Positions 45,753 to 54,374 of a stretch of DNA of 61,184 nt are shown here, piece by piece (position 1 is the first letter of the stretch; each line of letters starts with the position of its first letter). The position numbers and the translations under genes were made by a program. The DNA lies in assembly GCA_017934045.1 (NCBI GenBank), contig JAGBKK010000023.1:1-61184 (forward strand), in the 5' to 3' direction. The notes under the pieces are model-generated. The model was not told the origin of the DNA, did no database searches, and worked only from the letters and a program-made list of their open reading frames with translations. Source of the DNA: Neisseriaceae bacterium. Lineage in GTDB: Bacteria; Pseudomonadota; Gammaproteobacteria; Burkholderiales; Neisseriaceae.

Positions 45753-47066
45753 ATGAACACTCCTGAACTACTACTTCCCGCAGGCGGATTTGAACGCATG
45801 GTAACCGCCTTTAATTTTGGTGCAGACGCTGTGTATGCAGGTCAGCCGCGTTATTCCTTGCGTGCGAGAAACAATGAATTTAGCAAATTAGCAGAAATTA
45901 AAAAAGGCATTGAATATGCCCACCAACACGGCAAAAAGTTTTATTTAGCCAGCAATATTATTGCCCACAATGCCAAAGTGAAAACCTTTTTGGACGACTT
46001 AAAACCCATAGCAGAACTTAAACCTGACGCATTGATTATGTCCGACCCAGGCTTAATTATGCTCGCACGAGAGCATTTTCCTGATATGGACATTCACCTT
46101 TCCGTGCAAGCGAACACCACCAACTGGCAGGCGGTGAAATTTTGGCAGAAAATCGGTATTTCTCGCATTATTTTGTCGCGAGAGTTGTCTATGGACGAAA
46201 TTGCCGAAATTCGCCAGCACTGCCCTGATATTGAATTGGAAGTGTTTGTGCATGGGGCGTTGTGCATTGCTTACTCTGGGCGGTGCTTGTTGTCAGGCTA
46301 TTTCAATCATCGCGACCCCAATCAAGGCACTTGTACCAACGCTTGCCGTTGGCAATATCAAGTTTATCAAGCCGAAATCGATGACGCAGGCAATGCCGTG
46401 CCGATGACAGCAACCGCAGGTTGCCAACAACGCAATGAACACGCCAATCAAGTGTGGCTGATTGAAGAAGAAAATCGGCAAGGCGAATATTTGCCGATTA
46501 TGGAAGACGAACACGGCACTTATATTATGAATTCCAAAGACTTGCGTGCGATTGAGCAAGTGGCAAAATTGATTGACATTGGCGTGGATTCCTTGAAAAT
46601 CGAAGGACGCACCAAGTCGGCGTATTATGTGGCACGCACTGCCCAATCGTATCGCCGTGCGATTGATGACGCTTTGCAAGGCAAGCCGTTTGACCCTGCC
46701 TTGTTGGCGGATTTATCAGGTTTAGCCAATCGTGGCTACACTTCGGGCTTTTTGGAACGCCACAGAACGCAAGATTATCAAAATTATTTGGATAATCATT
46801 CGATGGCACGCAGCAGTCAATATGTTGGTAAAGTGCTGTCGGTTGATGACAATGGTAACGCTTTGGTGGAAGTGAAAAATCATTTTGAAACAGGCGATGA
46901 ATTGGAAATTATTTCGCCCAAAGGCAATTCTGTGTATCGTGTTGAACAGATGAGCAAAAAAGGCGAACCCATAGAAGTCGCCGCAGGCAACGGCATTGAA
47001 GTGGTGTTGCCGAATATGCAAGGGGCAGAAAATGCACTGTTGGCAAGAATTTTGCCTGATGAATAA
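45753..47066 (+). CDS. trhP: TrhP/YegQ-type U32 peptidase-like tRNA hydroxylation protein
   Basis: A 437-residue member of the peptidase U32 family, of the branch needed for prephenate-dependent 5-hydroxyuridine formation in tRNA. Seen: the opening ELLLPAGGFERMVTAFNFGADAVYAG, RARNNEF, LIMSDPGLIMLAREHFPDMDIHLSVQANTTNW, the signature ELEVFVHGALCIAYSGRCLLSGYFNHRDPNQGTCTNACRW with its cysteines, and LKIEGRTKSAYYVARTAQSYRRAIDD. It is well separated upstream by a DUS. Confidence 0.92.
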   Translation: MNTPELLLPAGGFERMVTAFNFGADAVYAGQPRYSLRARNNEFSKLAEIKKGIEYAHQHGKKFYLASNIIAHNAKVKTFLDDLKPIAELKPDALIMSDPGLIMLAREHFPDMDIHLSVQANTTNWQAVKFWQKIGISRIILSRELSMDEIAEIRQHCPDIELEVFVHGALCIAYSGRCLLSGYFNHRDPNQGTCTNACRWQYQVYQAEIDDAGNAVPMTATAGCQQRNEHANQVWLIEEENRQGEYLPIMEDEHGTYIMNSKDLRAIEQVAKLIDIGVDSLKIEGRTKSAYYVARTAQSYRRAIDDALQGKPFDPALLADLSGLANRGYTSGFLERHRTQDYQNYLDNHSMARSSQYVGKVLSVDDNGNALVEVKNHFETGDELEIISPKGNSVYRVEQMSKKGEPIEVAAGNGIEVVLPNMQGAENALLARILPDE

Positions 47067-47125
47067 CTTTCAGGCTGCCTGAAAGCGTGTATCATTAACA
47101 CTTCAACCGCATTAAGAGAACCGCT

Positions 47126-47713
47126 ATGAACAACACACTCCCCATTATTTTGGCATCCACTTCCCCTTATCGCCAACAATTATTGCAACGCATACAACTG
47201 TCCTTTACTGCCGTTGCCCCCACTTGCGATGAAACGCCGATTGTGGGCGAAGAGCCTGATGCGACTGCCATTCGTTTGGCTGAAACCAAAGCGCGTTCTT
47301 TGCAAAACGATTATCCTGCCGCTTTGATTATCGGTTCGGATCAAGTGGCGTTTTGTGATGGCGTGCAATATGGCAAGCCGAAAACGCTGAAAAAAGCGAC
47401 TGAAATGTTGCGTCAATTATCCGATAAAACGCTCACTTTTTATACTGCTGTGGTGTTGCTAAATACCGCCACAGGCAAGATTCATCGCCATATTGATACC
47501 ACTTTTGTGTCGCTTCGTCCCTTGCGTCCGAGCGTTATTTCGCAATATCTCAAACGCGAACCTGACGCACTGCATTGTGCAGGTGCGGCAAAAAGCGAGG
47601 GCTTGGGTATGACGCTCATTCGCCAAATCGACAGCACCGACCCCAATGCACTTATCGGCTTGCCAATGTTGCGGCTGATTGATTTTCTGCTTGAAGAAAA
47701 GGTCAAACTATGA
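47126..47713 (+). CDS. Maf-family nucleotide pyrophosphatase (YceF/m7GTP type)
   Basis: A 195-residue Maf protein. The sequence follows the YceF branch, which hydrolyses m7GTP: ILASTSPYRQQLLQRIQLSFTAVAPTCDETPI at the start, IIGSDQVAFCDGVQYGKPKTLKKA with the catalytic Asp, FYTAVVLLN, and ALHCAGAAKSEGLGMTLI with the CAG motif. It overlaps the next gene by 4 bases. The family helps clear non-canonical nucleotides; other Maf branches act on UTP or dTTP. Confidence 0.9.
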   Translation: MNNTLPIILASTSPYRQQLLQRIQLSFTAVAPTCDETPIVGEEPDATAIRLAETKARSLQNDYPAALIIGSDQVAFCDGVQYGKPKTLKKATEMLRQLSDKTLTFYTAVVLLNTATGKIHRHIDTTFVSLRPLRPSVISQYLKREPDALHCAGAAKSEGLGMTLIRQIDSTDPNALIGLPMLRLIDFLLEEKVKL

Positions 47714-48408
47714 CAGGCACGCTGTATTTACTGCCCACACCTTTGGGCGACACTGATAACGCTTGGCTATTACCACACGATAGGGCAAAAATTTTGCCTA
47801 TCACGCATTTTATTGTAGAAAACGCCAAAACAGCACGCAAACATTTGAAATTATTAAATATTAACACACCAATCCAACAAGTTGTTATGGCAGAACTGAA
47901 TGAACATACCGATTCTTTCAGGCTGCCTGAATTGTTACAACCGTTGTTAAACGGCAACAATGTCGCCCTAATGAGCGAAGCAGGTTGCCCTGCGATTGCC
48001 GACCCTGGAGCTAACTTGGTTCAATTAGCACACCGCCACAAAATTGCCGTAGAACCGTTGGTGGGTGCGTCTTCGATTTTAATGGCGTTAATGGTTTCAG
48101 GGGCAAATGGGCAGAAATTCGCTTTTAATGGTTATCTGCCTGCTGATAGTGAAAATCGCAAAAACACCTTGAAAACATTAGAAAAAAAAGCCAAAGCAGG
48201 CGAAACACAAATTTTTATCGAAACGCCCTATCGCAATGAAAATATGTTGCAAGATGCCATTGCCACATTGCACGACACCACCCACCTATGCACCGCCACC
48301 GACTTAACACTCGCCACGCAAAGCATTATCAGCCAAAGCATTTCGCAATGGAAAACCACCCCCCTACCCCACTTAAAAAAACGACCGTGTGTGTTTGTGA
48401 TGTTTTAA
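47710..48408 (+). CDS. RsmI-like tetrapyrrole-methylase-family SAM methyltransferase
   Basis: A 232-residue protein with the N-terminal family motif GTLYLLPTPLGDTDNAW (about residues 3-19), the SAM-site MSEAGCPAIADPGANLVQLAHRH, VEPLVGASSILMALMVSGANG and FIETPYRNENMLQDAIATL. It is shorter than RsmI, which methylates C1402 of 16S rRNA, and may be a paralogue of unknown substrate. A DUS encodes SFRLPELL. It overlaps the Maf gene (ATGA), so the two are co-translated. Confidence 0.82.
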   Translation: MTGTLYLLPTPLGDTDNAWLLPHDRAKILPITHFIVENAKTARKHLKLLNINTPIQQVVMAELNEHTDSFRLPELLQPLLNGNNVALMSEAGCPAIADPGANLVQLAHRHKIAVEPLVGASSILMALMVSGANGQKFAFNGYLPADSENRKNTLKTLEKKAKAGETQIFIETPYRNENMLQDAIATLHDTTHLCTATDLTLATQSIISQSISQWKTTPLPHLKKRPCVFVMF

Positions 48409-48450
48409 GTAAAATAAACGATTTCAGGCTGCCTGAAAGCAAAAATCACC

Positions 48451-49761
48451 ATGAATAACACTGATTTATTCCAAACCGAACCCACAGCCCCTTTGGCAGA
48501 AAGAATGCGTCCCAAAACCATTGATGACATTGTGGGGCAACAACATTTGGTGGGCAAAAATCGCCCACTACGCCTTGCCATTGACAGCGGCAAGCCGCAT
48601 TCGATGATTTTATGGGGGCCGCCAGGTGTGGGCAAAACCACGCTGGCTCGAATTTTTGCCGACAGTTTTGCCGCACAATTCTTGCCCATTTCCGCTGTGT
48701 TTTCAGGCGTAAAAGACATTCGTGAAGCGGTGGAAAAAGCACAAATGGCTTTGGCTCGAAATCAGCAAACCATTCTTTTTGTTGATGAAATTCATCGTTT
48801 CAACAAATCGCAACAAGACGCTTTTTTGCCGTATGTGGAAAGCGGTTTGTTTTCGTTTATCGGTGCAACCACCGAAAATCCGTCTTTTGAAGTCAATTCT
48901 GCCCTGTTGTCGCGTTCGCGAGTTTATACGCTTAACGCATTGAATACAAACGATTTATTGATATTATTAAACCGTGTTTTTGTGCTACCTGAATACGCCG
49001 ATTTGCAGATGAATGACCAAACACGCCAAAAATTATGCGAATTGGCAGACGGAGACGCTCGCCGCTTGTTGAATATGGCAGAACAACTTTTCAATGCCGC
49101 AAAAACGCAACAAATTCAAGTGCTTGATGATGATTTTTTATCGTCTATGCTTGACCGTCAAGTTCGCCGATTTGATAAAGGCGGCGAAAATTTTTACGAT
49201 CAAATTTCGGCTTTGCATAAGTCGGTGCGTGGCTCGCACCCGAATGCGGCGTTGTATTGGCTGTGTCGAATGTTGGACGGCGGTGCGGACGCACGCTATT
49301 TGGCTCGCCGTATTGTGCGTATGGCGTGGGAAGATATTGGTTTGGCAGATCCACGAGCCTTGCAAATCGCCAACGACGCGGCAACAACCTACGAACGATT
49401 AGGCTCGCCCGAAGGCGAATTGGCATTAGCCCAAGCGGTGATTTATTTATCATGTGCCGCCAAAAGCAATGCAGGCTACAACGCTTATAATCAAGCACGC
49501 ACATTTGCCGCCGAACACGGTTCTGCCCCTGTGCCACTGCATTTACGCAACGCCCCCACGCGCTTAATGAAAGAATTGGGCTACGGCAAACAATACCGCT
49601 ACGCCCACGATGAGCCCAACGCTTACGCCGCAGGCGAAACCTATATGCCTGACGGTATGGCAGAACCTGCATTCTACCAACCCAAAGATTACGGCTTGGA
49701 AATTCAAATCAAAGAAAAATTGGCACGCTTGAAGAAGTTAGATAATGAGACAGAAAAATAG
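48451..49761 (+). CDS. rarA: RarA (MgsA) replication-associated recombination ATPase
   Basis: A 436-residue AAA+ ATPase acting at stalled replication forks. Walker A is WGPPGVGKTTLARIFADSF (about residues 51-69), Walker B is ILFVDEIHRFNKSQQDAFLP, sensor 1 FIGATTENPSFEVNSALLSRSRVY. The C-terminal oligomerisation part has KSVRGSHPNAALYWLCRML, DPRALQIANDAATTYERLGSPEGELALAQAVIYLS and a YKYGHDEPNAYA-like segment (YRYAHDEPNAYA). Last gene of the plus-strand series starting at 44562. Confidence 0.96.
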   Translation: MNNTDLFQTEPTAPLAERMRPKTIDDIVGQQHLVGKNRPLRLAIDSGKPHSMILWGPPGVGKTTLARIFADSFAAQFLPISAVFSGVKDIREAVEKAQMALARNQQTILFVDEIHRFNKSQQDAFLPYVESGLFSFIGATTENPSFEVNSALLSRSRVYTLNALNTNDLLILLNRVFVLPEYADLQMNDQTRQKLCELADGDARRLLNMAEQLFNAAKTQQIQVLDDDFLSSMLDRQVRRFDKGGENFYDQISALHKSVRGSHPNAALYWLCRMLDGGADARYLARRIVRMAWEDIGLADPRALQIANDAATTYERLGSPEGELALAQAVIYLSCAAKSNAGYNAYNQARTFAAEHGSAPVPLHLRNAPTRLMKELGYGKQYRYAHDEPNAYAAGETYMPDGMAEPAFYQPKDYGLEIQIKEKLARLKKLDNETEK

Positions 49762-49799
49762 TTTTCAGGCTGCCTGAAAGCACAAGACAAAGCATATTA

Positions 49800-50693
49800 T
49801 TAGATATTGTCCAAGCCACGACGCAGTGCGTATTTTAAAAATTTCTCGAAAGAATGACTGGCTTGTTTTTCGGTTTTGCTTTCAGGTTGCCAAGAGTTAA
49901 ATTTTTTCCATGCTTTCCTGTATAAATTTTCATCAATATAAATGCCTGTGCGTGGTTCGGTATCAAAACACGAGCAAATGCCGCAACCATAATCTTGGGT
50001 ATAGCGAAAAATTTTATCGTCATACAACACATGTTTTGTATTGCAAGGTAGCGTTCTGATATTAAAAAACATTTTCTTGTCAAGACAAGCAAACAAAGCC
50101 GCAGGACTGCCAGCACATTCGTAACCGCCAACATCGTTAATCCAGACAAATTCTAAACTATCTGCCAAGTGGCTCATATTTTCAACATAGGCAGCAATAT
50201 TTTTATTTGGCTGTTGATGAATAATCTCTTTCAACTGATTATCACGGTCGATAAAAGCAAAAACCTTGTCATTTGCGGTGTCTTTGGGGGCAATAATGTA
50301 AGATAAATCATTGTAGTGGAGTAAATTAGCAACAAAATAAAGCGTGGCGTATGCCTTTTCGTCCAAGCAATCAATCGGTAAAATAGCAACATTTTGACCG
50401 TCAGGTGTTTTCCGATTTTCTGCACCATTAACCAAGCCCACACTGCGTAAATGCTTGATTTCCGTTTGCGTTAAAATATTGTATTCAATCGAAGTATCAT
50501 CATCTATCGAAATATCATCATCTTCTTCATACAGTAAGCCTGCTAATGTTTCAGCAAAATCTTCTTTAATATCATTATCTTGATAACAACTAACAAAAAT
50601 TTTACAACCCTGATAATGCTGGGCAATCGCAAGCAAATTCGCATACGCTTGCCTTAATTGAGTGAGCGTCAATAAAATGGCCGGGTGTTTCAT
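49800..50693 (-). CDS. Hypothetical protein of unknown family
   Basis: A 297-residue cytosolic protein with no recognised domain. Features: an acidic patch, YEEDDDISIDDDTSIEYN (about residues 55-72); a central stretch, LLHYNDLSYIIAPKDTANDKVFAFIDRDNQLKEI; GYECAGSPAALFACLD; a cysteine cluster (YGCGICSCFDTEPRTGIYIDEN) that could bind metal; and a lysine-rich end (KTEKQASHSFEKFLKYALRR). No signal peptide. It follows prfA on the minus strand; between them are two DUS, a REP-like segment and a 19-bp direct repeat. Confidence 0.7.
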   Translation of the reverse strand: MKHPAILLTLTQLRQAYANLLAIAQHYQGCKIFVSCYQDNDIKEDFAETLAGLLYEEDDDISIDDDTSIEYNILTQTEIKHLRSVGLVNGAENRKTPDGQNVAILPIDCLDEKAYATLYFVANLLHYNDLSYIIAPKDTANDKVFAFIDRDNQLKEIIHQQPNKNIAAYVENMSHLADSLEFVWINDVGGYECAGSPAALFACLDKKMFFNIRTLPCNTKHVLYDDKIFRYTQDYGCGICSCFDTEPRTGIYIDENLYRKAWKKFNSWQPESKTEKQASHSFEKFLKYALRRGLDNI

Positions 50694-50888
50694 ACTTATA
50701 ATCCTTTTAAATTGAAACGACTATAAGAAAACTTTTTCAGGCTGCCTGAAAAGCGTTTTGCATTGCCGTTCTTCTTGCGTGCGGAGATTGCGTACGCCGT
50801 TATTTTGTAACGGCTCGCAATGACAGTTTCCCTGCACGGAAAGTGCTAATCCCTGCACGGGAAGTGCTTTCAGGCTGCCTGAAACTTT
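50694..50888. repeat. Repeats between the hypothetical gene and prfA
   Basis: Contains a remnant Correia-type end, AATTGAAACGACTATAAG (about 50710), DUS at 50739 and 50868, a CGGCTCGCAATGACAG REP-like word, and a direct repeat CCCTGCACGG(G)AAGTGCT at about 50832 and 50852. No gene. Confidence 0.55.
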
Positions 50889-51965
50889 TTACTCCCCAAA
50901 CTGTGCCAACAATTCTGCTTGGTGTTCGGTTAAAAGTGCGTTGATGATTTCGTCCAAATCGCCGTCCATAATGCTGTCGATTTTATACAGCGTTAAGTTA
51001 ATGCGGTGATCCGACACGCGTCCTTGGGGGAAGTTGTAAGTGCGTATGCGTTCGCTTCTATCGCCACTGCCGATGAGACTTTTGCGTTCGGCAGATTCTT
51101 TCGCGTGGGCTTCGCGTTTTTGTTTGTCGTTTAGGCGTGCGGCGAGTACTTTCATCGCTTGGGCTTTGTTGGCGTGCTGACTTCTGCCGTCTTGGCATTC
51201 CACCACCATACCTGTGGGTAAATGCGTAATGCGTACCGCCGAATCGGTTTTGTTAATGTGTTGTCCGCCTGCCCCTGACGCACGGAAAGTGTCAATGCGT
51301 AAATCGTTGGGATTAAGTTCAATTTCGGCGAGTTCATCGGCTTCGGGCATAATTGCCACCGTGCAAGCGGAAGTGTGAATGCGGCCTTGACTTTCGGTTG
51401 TCGGCACGCGTTGCACACGGTGTCCGCCTGATTCAAATTTCAGCCTGCCATAAATATTGTCGCCTGCAATGCGTACAATCGCCTCTTTATAACCGCCCAA
51501 ATCCGATTCGTTGGCAGAAACAATCTCACTTTTCCAGCCGTGCCGTTCGGCGTATCGCAAATACATTCGCAATAAATCGCCTGCAAACAACGCCGCTTCA
51601 TCGCCGCCTGTGCCTGCTCTGACTTCCAAAAAAACATTTTTATTGTCGTCTTCGTCTTTGGGCAACAATAAAAGTTGTAATTCATTTTCTAACTGGTTGA
51701 TTTTATTGTTAGAATTATCAATTTCTTCTTGTGCAAACGCTTTCATTTCAGGGTCAGACAACAAATCTTCTGCGTCTTTTAAGTCTTGTTGTGCCTGATG
51801 GTATTGCGAAAAAACCGCCACAATCGGCGAAATTTCGGCGTGTTCTTTCGTTAAAGCACGATATTGATTCATATCTGCTGCCGACTGTTCATCGGCAAGC
51901 AGTAAATTGATTTCTTCCAAGCGTTCTTGTAAATGAATGAGTTTGTCTAATATGGATTGTTTCAT
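50889..51965 (-). CDS. prfA: Peptide chain release factor 1
   Basis: Recognises UAA and UAG stop codons and triggers peptide release; 358 residues. The GGQ motif is in [18 protein letters not shown], the codon-reading PxT tripeptide is in [18 protein letters not shown], and [23 protein letters not shown] is present. The C-terminus, [30 protein letters not shown], is complete. A tiny entericidin-like gene precedes it in the same direction, separated by 27 bases with a DUS. Confidence 0.98.
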   Translation of the reverse strand: MKQSILDKLIHLQERLEEINLLLADEQSAADMNQYRALTKEHAEISPIVAVFSQYHQAQQDLKDAEDLLSDPEMKAFAQEEIDNSNNKINQLENELQLLLLPKDEDDNKNVFLEVRAGTGGDEAALFAGDLLRMYLRYAERHGWKSEIVSANESDLGGYKEAIVRIAGDNIYGRLKFESGGHRVQRVPTTESQGRIHTSACTVAIMPEADELAEIELNPNDLRIDTFRASGAGGQHINKTDSAVRITHLPTGMVVECQDGRSQHANKAQAMKVLAARLNDKQKREAHAKESAERKSLIGSGDRSERIRTYNFPQGRVSDHRINLTLYKIDSIMDGDLDEIINALLTEHQAELLAQFGE

Positions 51966-51992
51966 CGACTATTCTTTCAGGCAGCCTGAACA

Positions 51993-52130
51993 TTACATAG
52001 CGCGTTGTACACTGTGAGCGGCGTTGGTAACGGCTTGTCCGCCTGATTTAACATCTTGACCCACACCAGCAATGGTATTGCAGGCGGTTAATGCGAATAA
52101 AGCGGCTACGATTAAAGCGTATTTTTTCAT
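51993..52130 (-). CDS. Entericidin-like small lipoprotein
   Basis: A 45-residue protein too short for the usual length cut-off: MKKYALIVAALFALTAC is a lipoprotein signal ending in a lipobox, followed by NTIAGVGQDVKSGGQAVTNA. This TxxGxGxD...GG...TNAA pattern is that of entericidin EcnA/EcnB peptides, membrane lipoproteins tied to a toxin-antidote role in enterobacteria and of unknown role elsewhere. AGGAG lies 6 bases before the ATG. Being a single copy, an antidote partner is not visible. Confidence 0.88.
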   Translation of the reverse strand: MKKYALIVAALFALTACNTIAGVGQDVKSGGQAVTNAAHSVQRAM

Positions 52131-52142
52131 GATTTCACTCCT

Positions 52143-52187
52143 AAAAAAACAATAACGAGTGTTTAAGCAAGTTAAACACTCGTTATC
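52143..52187 (-). terminator. mscL terminator
   Basis: A perfect 15-bp stem ATAACGAGTGTTTAA / TTAAACACTCGTTAT around GCAAG, followed on the minus strand by a T run. It separates mscL from the entericidin-like gene. Confidence 0.92.
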
Positions 52188-52220
52188 TTCGCAAAAGATA
52201 GGCTTGATGTCAAAAAAACT

Positions 52221-52646
52221 TTACTCTGCCGCTTTGTCAAACGCTTGTGTACAATGTGGGCAACGCGTTGCACCTACTTTAACTTCTTCTAAACACGCAG
52301 GGCATGTTGGTGCAGGAGGTGCGTCTTCGGCTTTTTTGCTCATTTTATCTTTAATGCCGTTAATGGTTTTCACCAACCAAAACACCACAAAGGCAATCAG
52401 CAAGAAGTTAATAATGGCAGAAATAAACGCCCCAAAATCCACAAATTGACCGCTATCGCCTACTGGAATACGCCAGCCCTCACCGACCTGACCACCACCA
52501 GAAACCAGTGTAATCAAAGGATTAACGATTTTTTCCACCAAAGAGGTAACAATCGCTGTAAAAGCACCGCCGATAATAATACCAACCGCCATATCCATCA
52601 CATTGCCGCGAGAGATAAACGCTTTAAATTCATCGACCCATTTCAT
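52221..52646 (-). CDS. mscL: Large-conductance mechanosensitive channel MscL with C-terminal zinc ribbon
   Basis: Inner-membrane channel that opens under hypo-osmotic stretch. The 141 residues include the amphipathic N-terminus, MKWVDEFKAFISRGNVMDMA, the pore helix VGIIIGGAFTAIVTSLV, the second helix (FISAIINFLLIAFVVFWLV) and a basic cytoplasmic helix. After an Ala/Pro linker there is a zinc-ribbon-type end, with CPAC (115, 118) and CPHC (129, 132), not present in the E. coli protein. It stands alone between alr and its own strong terminator. Confidence 0.93.
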   Translation of the reverse strand: MKWVDEFKAFISRGNVMDMAVGIIIGGAFTAIVTSLVEKIVNPLITLVSGGGQVGEGWRIPVGDSGQFVDFGAFISAIINFLLIAFVVFWLVKTINGIKDKMSKKAEDAPPAPTCPACLEEVKVGATRCPHCTQAFDKAAE

Positions 52647-52784
52647 AATATAAACGCTCCCTTAAATTAGCAAAAACAAAGATACGCAATCATACGCCGT
52701 TTTTTGTGCGTGGCAATATATTTTTACGATTTCTTTGATGAAAGTTAAATTGTGTTTGATAAAGTGTGTTCAGGCAGCCTGAAA

Positions 52785-53849
52785 TTACACATAAGCTTTT
52801 TTGGCGCGTTTCAAATGACACAGCACTTCATACGAAATTGTGCCACAACGCTGGGCAATTTCGGTAACGGAAATATTTTCGCCCCACAATTCCACAACAC
52901 TGCCAATGCCTTGTGATGGGTCGGTTAATTCCACCGTCATCATATCCATAGAAACCCTGCCCACGACGCGAGACGGTTTGCCGTCTATTAAAACAGGATT
53001 ATCGTTAGACGGAATTCGTGGATAGCCGTCTGCATAACCGCAGGCGATTAAGCCCAATCGCATATCTTTTTCCGCTCGGAAAATCGAACCGTAGCCCACG
53101 GTTTCGCCTTTGCGTAATACGCGTTCGCCAAAAACTTGTGTGGTGAGTGTCATCACAGGTTTCAGGCTGCCTGAAAATTCGTTTTCTTCTTCAAAGGGCG
53201 ATATGCCATACAAGGCAATGCCTGCTCGTCCAATGTCGTGGTGTGTTTTGGGGTGAGCCAAAATGCCTGCGGAATTGGCAACACTGCTTAATCCGCCTAA
53301 ACTTTGTGTGGTGGTGTCGAAAATTTTGTTTTGATAATTGGTAAAAAGCGATTGCAAATCGTCCGCACACGATAAATGCGTCATTTTGACGATATTCTGC
53401 ACCGCTTTATTGCGTGAAATGGCGTGATAGGCAACGGCATAATCGGCTGGCATAAAACCTGCTCGCCGCATACCTGAATCCAATTTCAGCCATACGGTTA
53501 CATAATTTCGCCACGCATAACGCATAAATTCTCGCAACTGCGTTTGATTTTGCACCACAGGCGATAAATTAAAACGGTCGCATTCGGCATATTCATCAGG
53601 CGAAAAAACGCCTTCTAACAACACAATGGGGGCGGCAATGCCGTTTTTGCGTAATTCTATGCCTTCTTCTAAAAACGCCACGGCGAAACCGTCAGCGTCT
53701 TCGGCTAACGCTTGCGTGCATTTGATGGCACCGTGTCCATAAGCATCGGCTTTCACCACCGCATACAATTCATTGCCGTGCTGTTGTTTAAGATAAAGAT
53801 AGTTATCTTGTAAATGATGAAGATTGATCGTTGCCGTTAATGGTCGCAT
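52785..53849 (-). CDS. alr: Alanine racemase
   Basis: PLP enzyme giving D-alanine for peptidoglycan; cytosolic, 354 residues. The PLP lysine is in YAVVKADAYGHGAI (about residue 34); the second catalytic base, a tyrosine, is in GYGSIFRAEKDMRLGLIACGYADGY; MRRAGF and RVSMDMMTVELTD are also typical. A DUS inside encodes FSGSLKPVM, a surface-loop insertion in the middle of the barrel domain. The gene is followed by mscL after a gap with a DUS. Confidence 0.96.
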   Translation of the reverse strand: MRPLTATINLHHLQDNYLYLKQQHGNELYAVVKADAYGHGAIKCTQALAEDADGFAVAFLEEGIELRKNGIAAPIVLLEGVFSPDEYAECDRFNLSPVVQNQTQLREFMRYAWRNYVTVWLKLDSGMRRAGFMPADYAVAYHAISRNKAVQNIVKMTHLSCADDLQSLFTNYQNKIFDTTTQSLGGLSSVANSAGILAHPKTHHDIGRAGIALYGISPFEEENEFSGSLKPVMTLTTQVFGERVLRKGETVGYGSIFRAEKDMRLGLIACGYADGYPRIPSNDNPVLIDGKPSRVVGRVSMDMMTVELTDPSQGIGSVVELWGENISVTEIAQRCGTISYEVLCHLKRAKKAYV

Positions 53850-53995
53850 TTCTTATTTTCCCTGCTGACATAAAAGATTAAATATTAAACCTTTTTTAGG
53901 CAACCTGAAAGATGAAAAATCAATTTTTCAGGCAGCCTGAAAATTGACAAGTAGGGTGGATTGTCGTATATTCAACAGTCTTTTGAAAAGTAAAT

Positions 53996-54072
53996 GCTCC
54001 CATCGTCTAGTCGGCCTAGGACATCGCCCTTTCACGGCGGTAACTGGGGTTCGAATCCCCATGGGAGTGCCA
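53996..54072 (+). tRNA. tRNA-Glu (anticodon TTC)
   Basis: A 77-base cloverleaf with acceptor GCTCCCA / TGGGAGT, anticodon loop CTTTCAC, T loop GTTCGAATC and an encoded CCA. A Correia-like element starts immediately after the CCA. Confidence 0.95.
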
Positions 54073-54179
54073 TTTAGTCGTTTTACTTTAACATAATACT
54101 GCGTTGGCAAGCCTTTGCCGTATTATGAATACTGTCAAAGGCTTACCGCCTTGTCTTATGTTAAATTAAAACGACTAAA
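54073..54179. mobile_element. Correia-like element between two tRNA genes, 107 bp
   Basis: Begins TTTAGTCGTTTTACTTTAAC and ends with the inverted match (one difference in 24). The core GCGTTGGCAAGCCTTTGCCG and TATTATGAATACTGTC matches the Neisseria Correia core closely and the copy at 2287. Length 107 bp, the same as that copy. Confidence 0.75.
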
Positions 54180-54182
54180 CCG

Positions 54183-54274
54183 TTGGTTGTTTTACTTTTA
54201 AATAATACAGCGTTGGCAAACCTTTGCCGTATTATGGATACTGTCAAAGGCTTTGTGTTAAATAAAAACCAACC
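54183..54274. mobile_element. Second, shortened Correia-like element
   Basis: Shares the same core (GCGTTGGCAAACCTTTGCCG, TATTATGGATACTGTC) but its ends are TTGGTTGTTTTACTTTTAAA and a poorly matched TTAAATAAAAACCAACC, and part of the right interior is missing. It lies 3 bases after the first copy and 13 bases before tRNA-Pro. Confidence 0.65.
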
Positions 54275-54287
54275 ATTCAAAGCAAGT

Positions 54288-54364
54288 CGGAGTGTAGCGC
54301 AGTCTGGTAGCGCATCTCGTTCGGGACGAGGGGGTCGAAGGTTCGAATCCTTTCACTCCGACCA
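54288..54364 (+). tRNA. tRNA-Pro (anticodon CGG)
   Basis: A 77-base cloverleaf, acceptor CGGAGTG / CACTCCG, anticodon loop TTCGGGA, T loop GTTCGAATC, encoded CCA. It converges on yaaA, which ends 10 bases on. Confidence 0.95.
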
Positions 54365-54374
54365 TTTATTTAAG

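Noticed and set aside
49145-49672. A 175-residue frame on the minus strand inside rarA
   Set aside because: It is antisense to a well-conserved gene and has low-complexity, arginine-rich composition typical of shadow frames.
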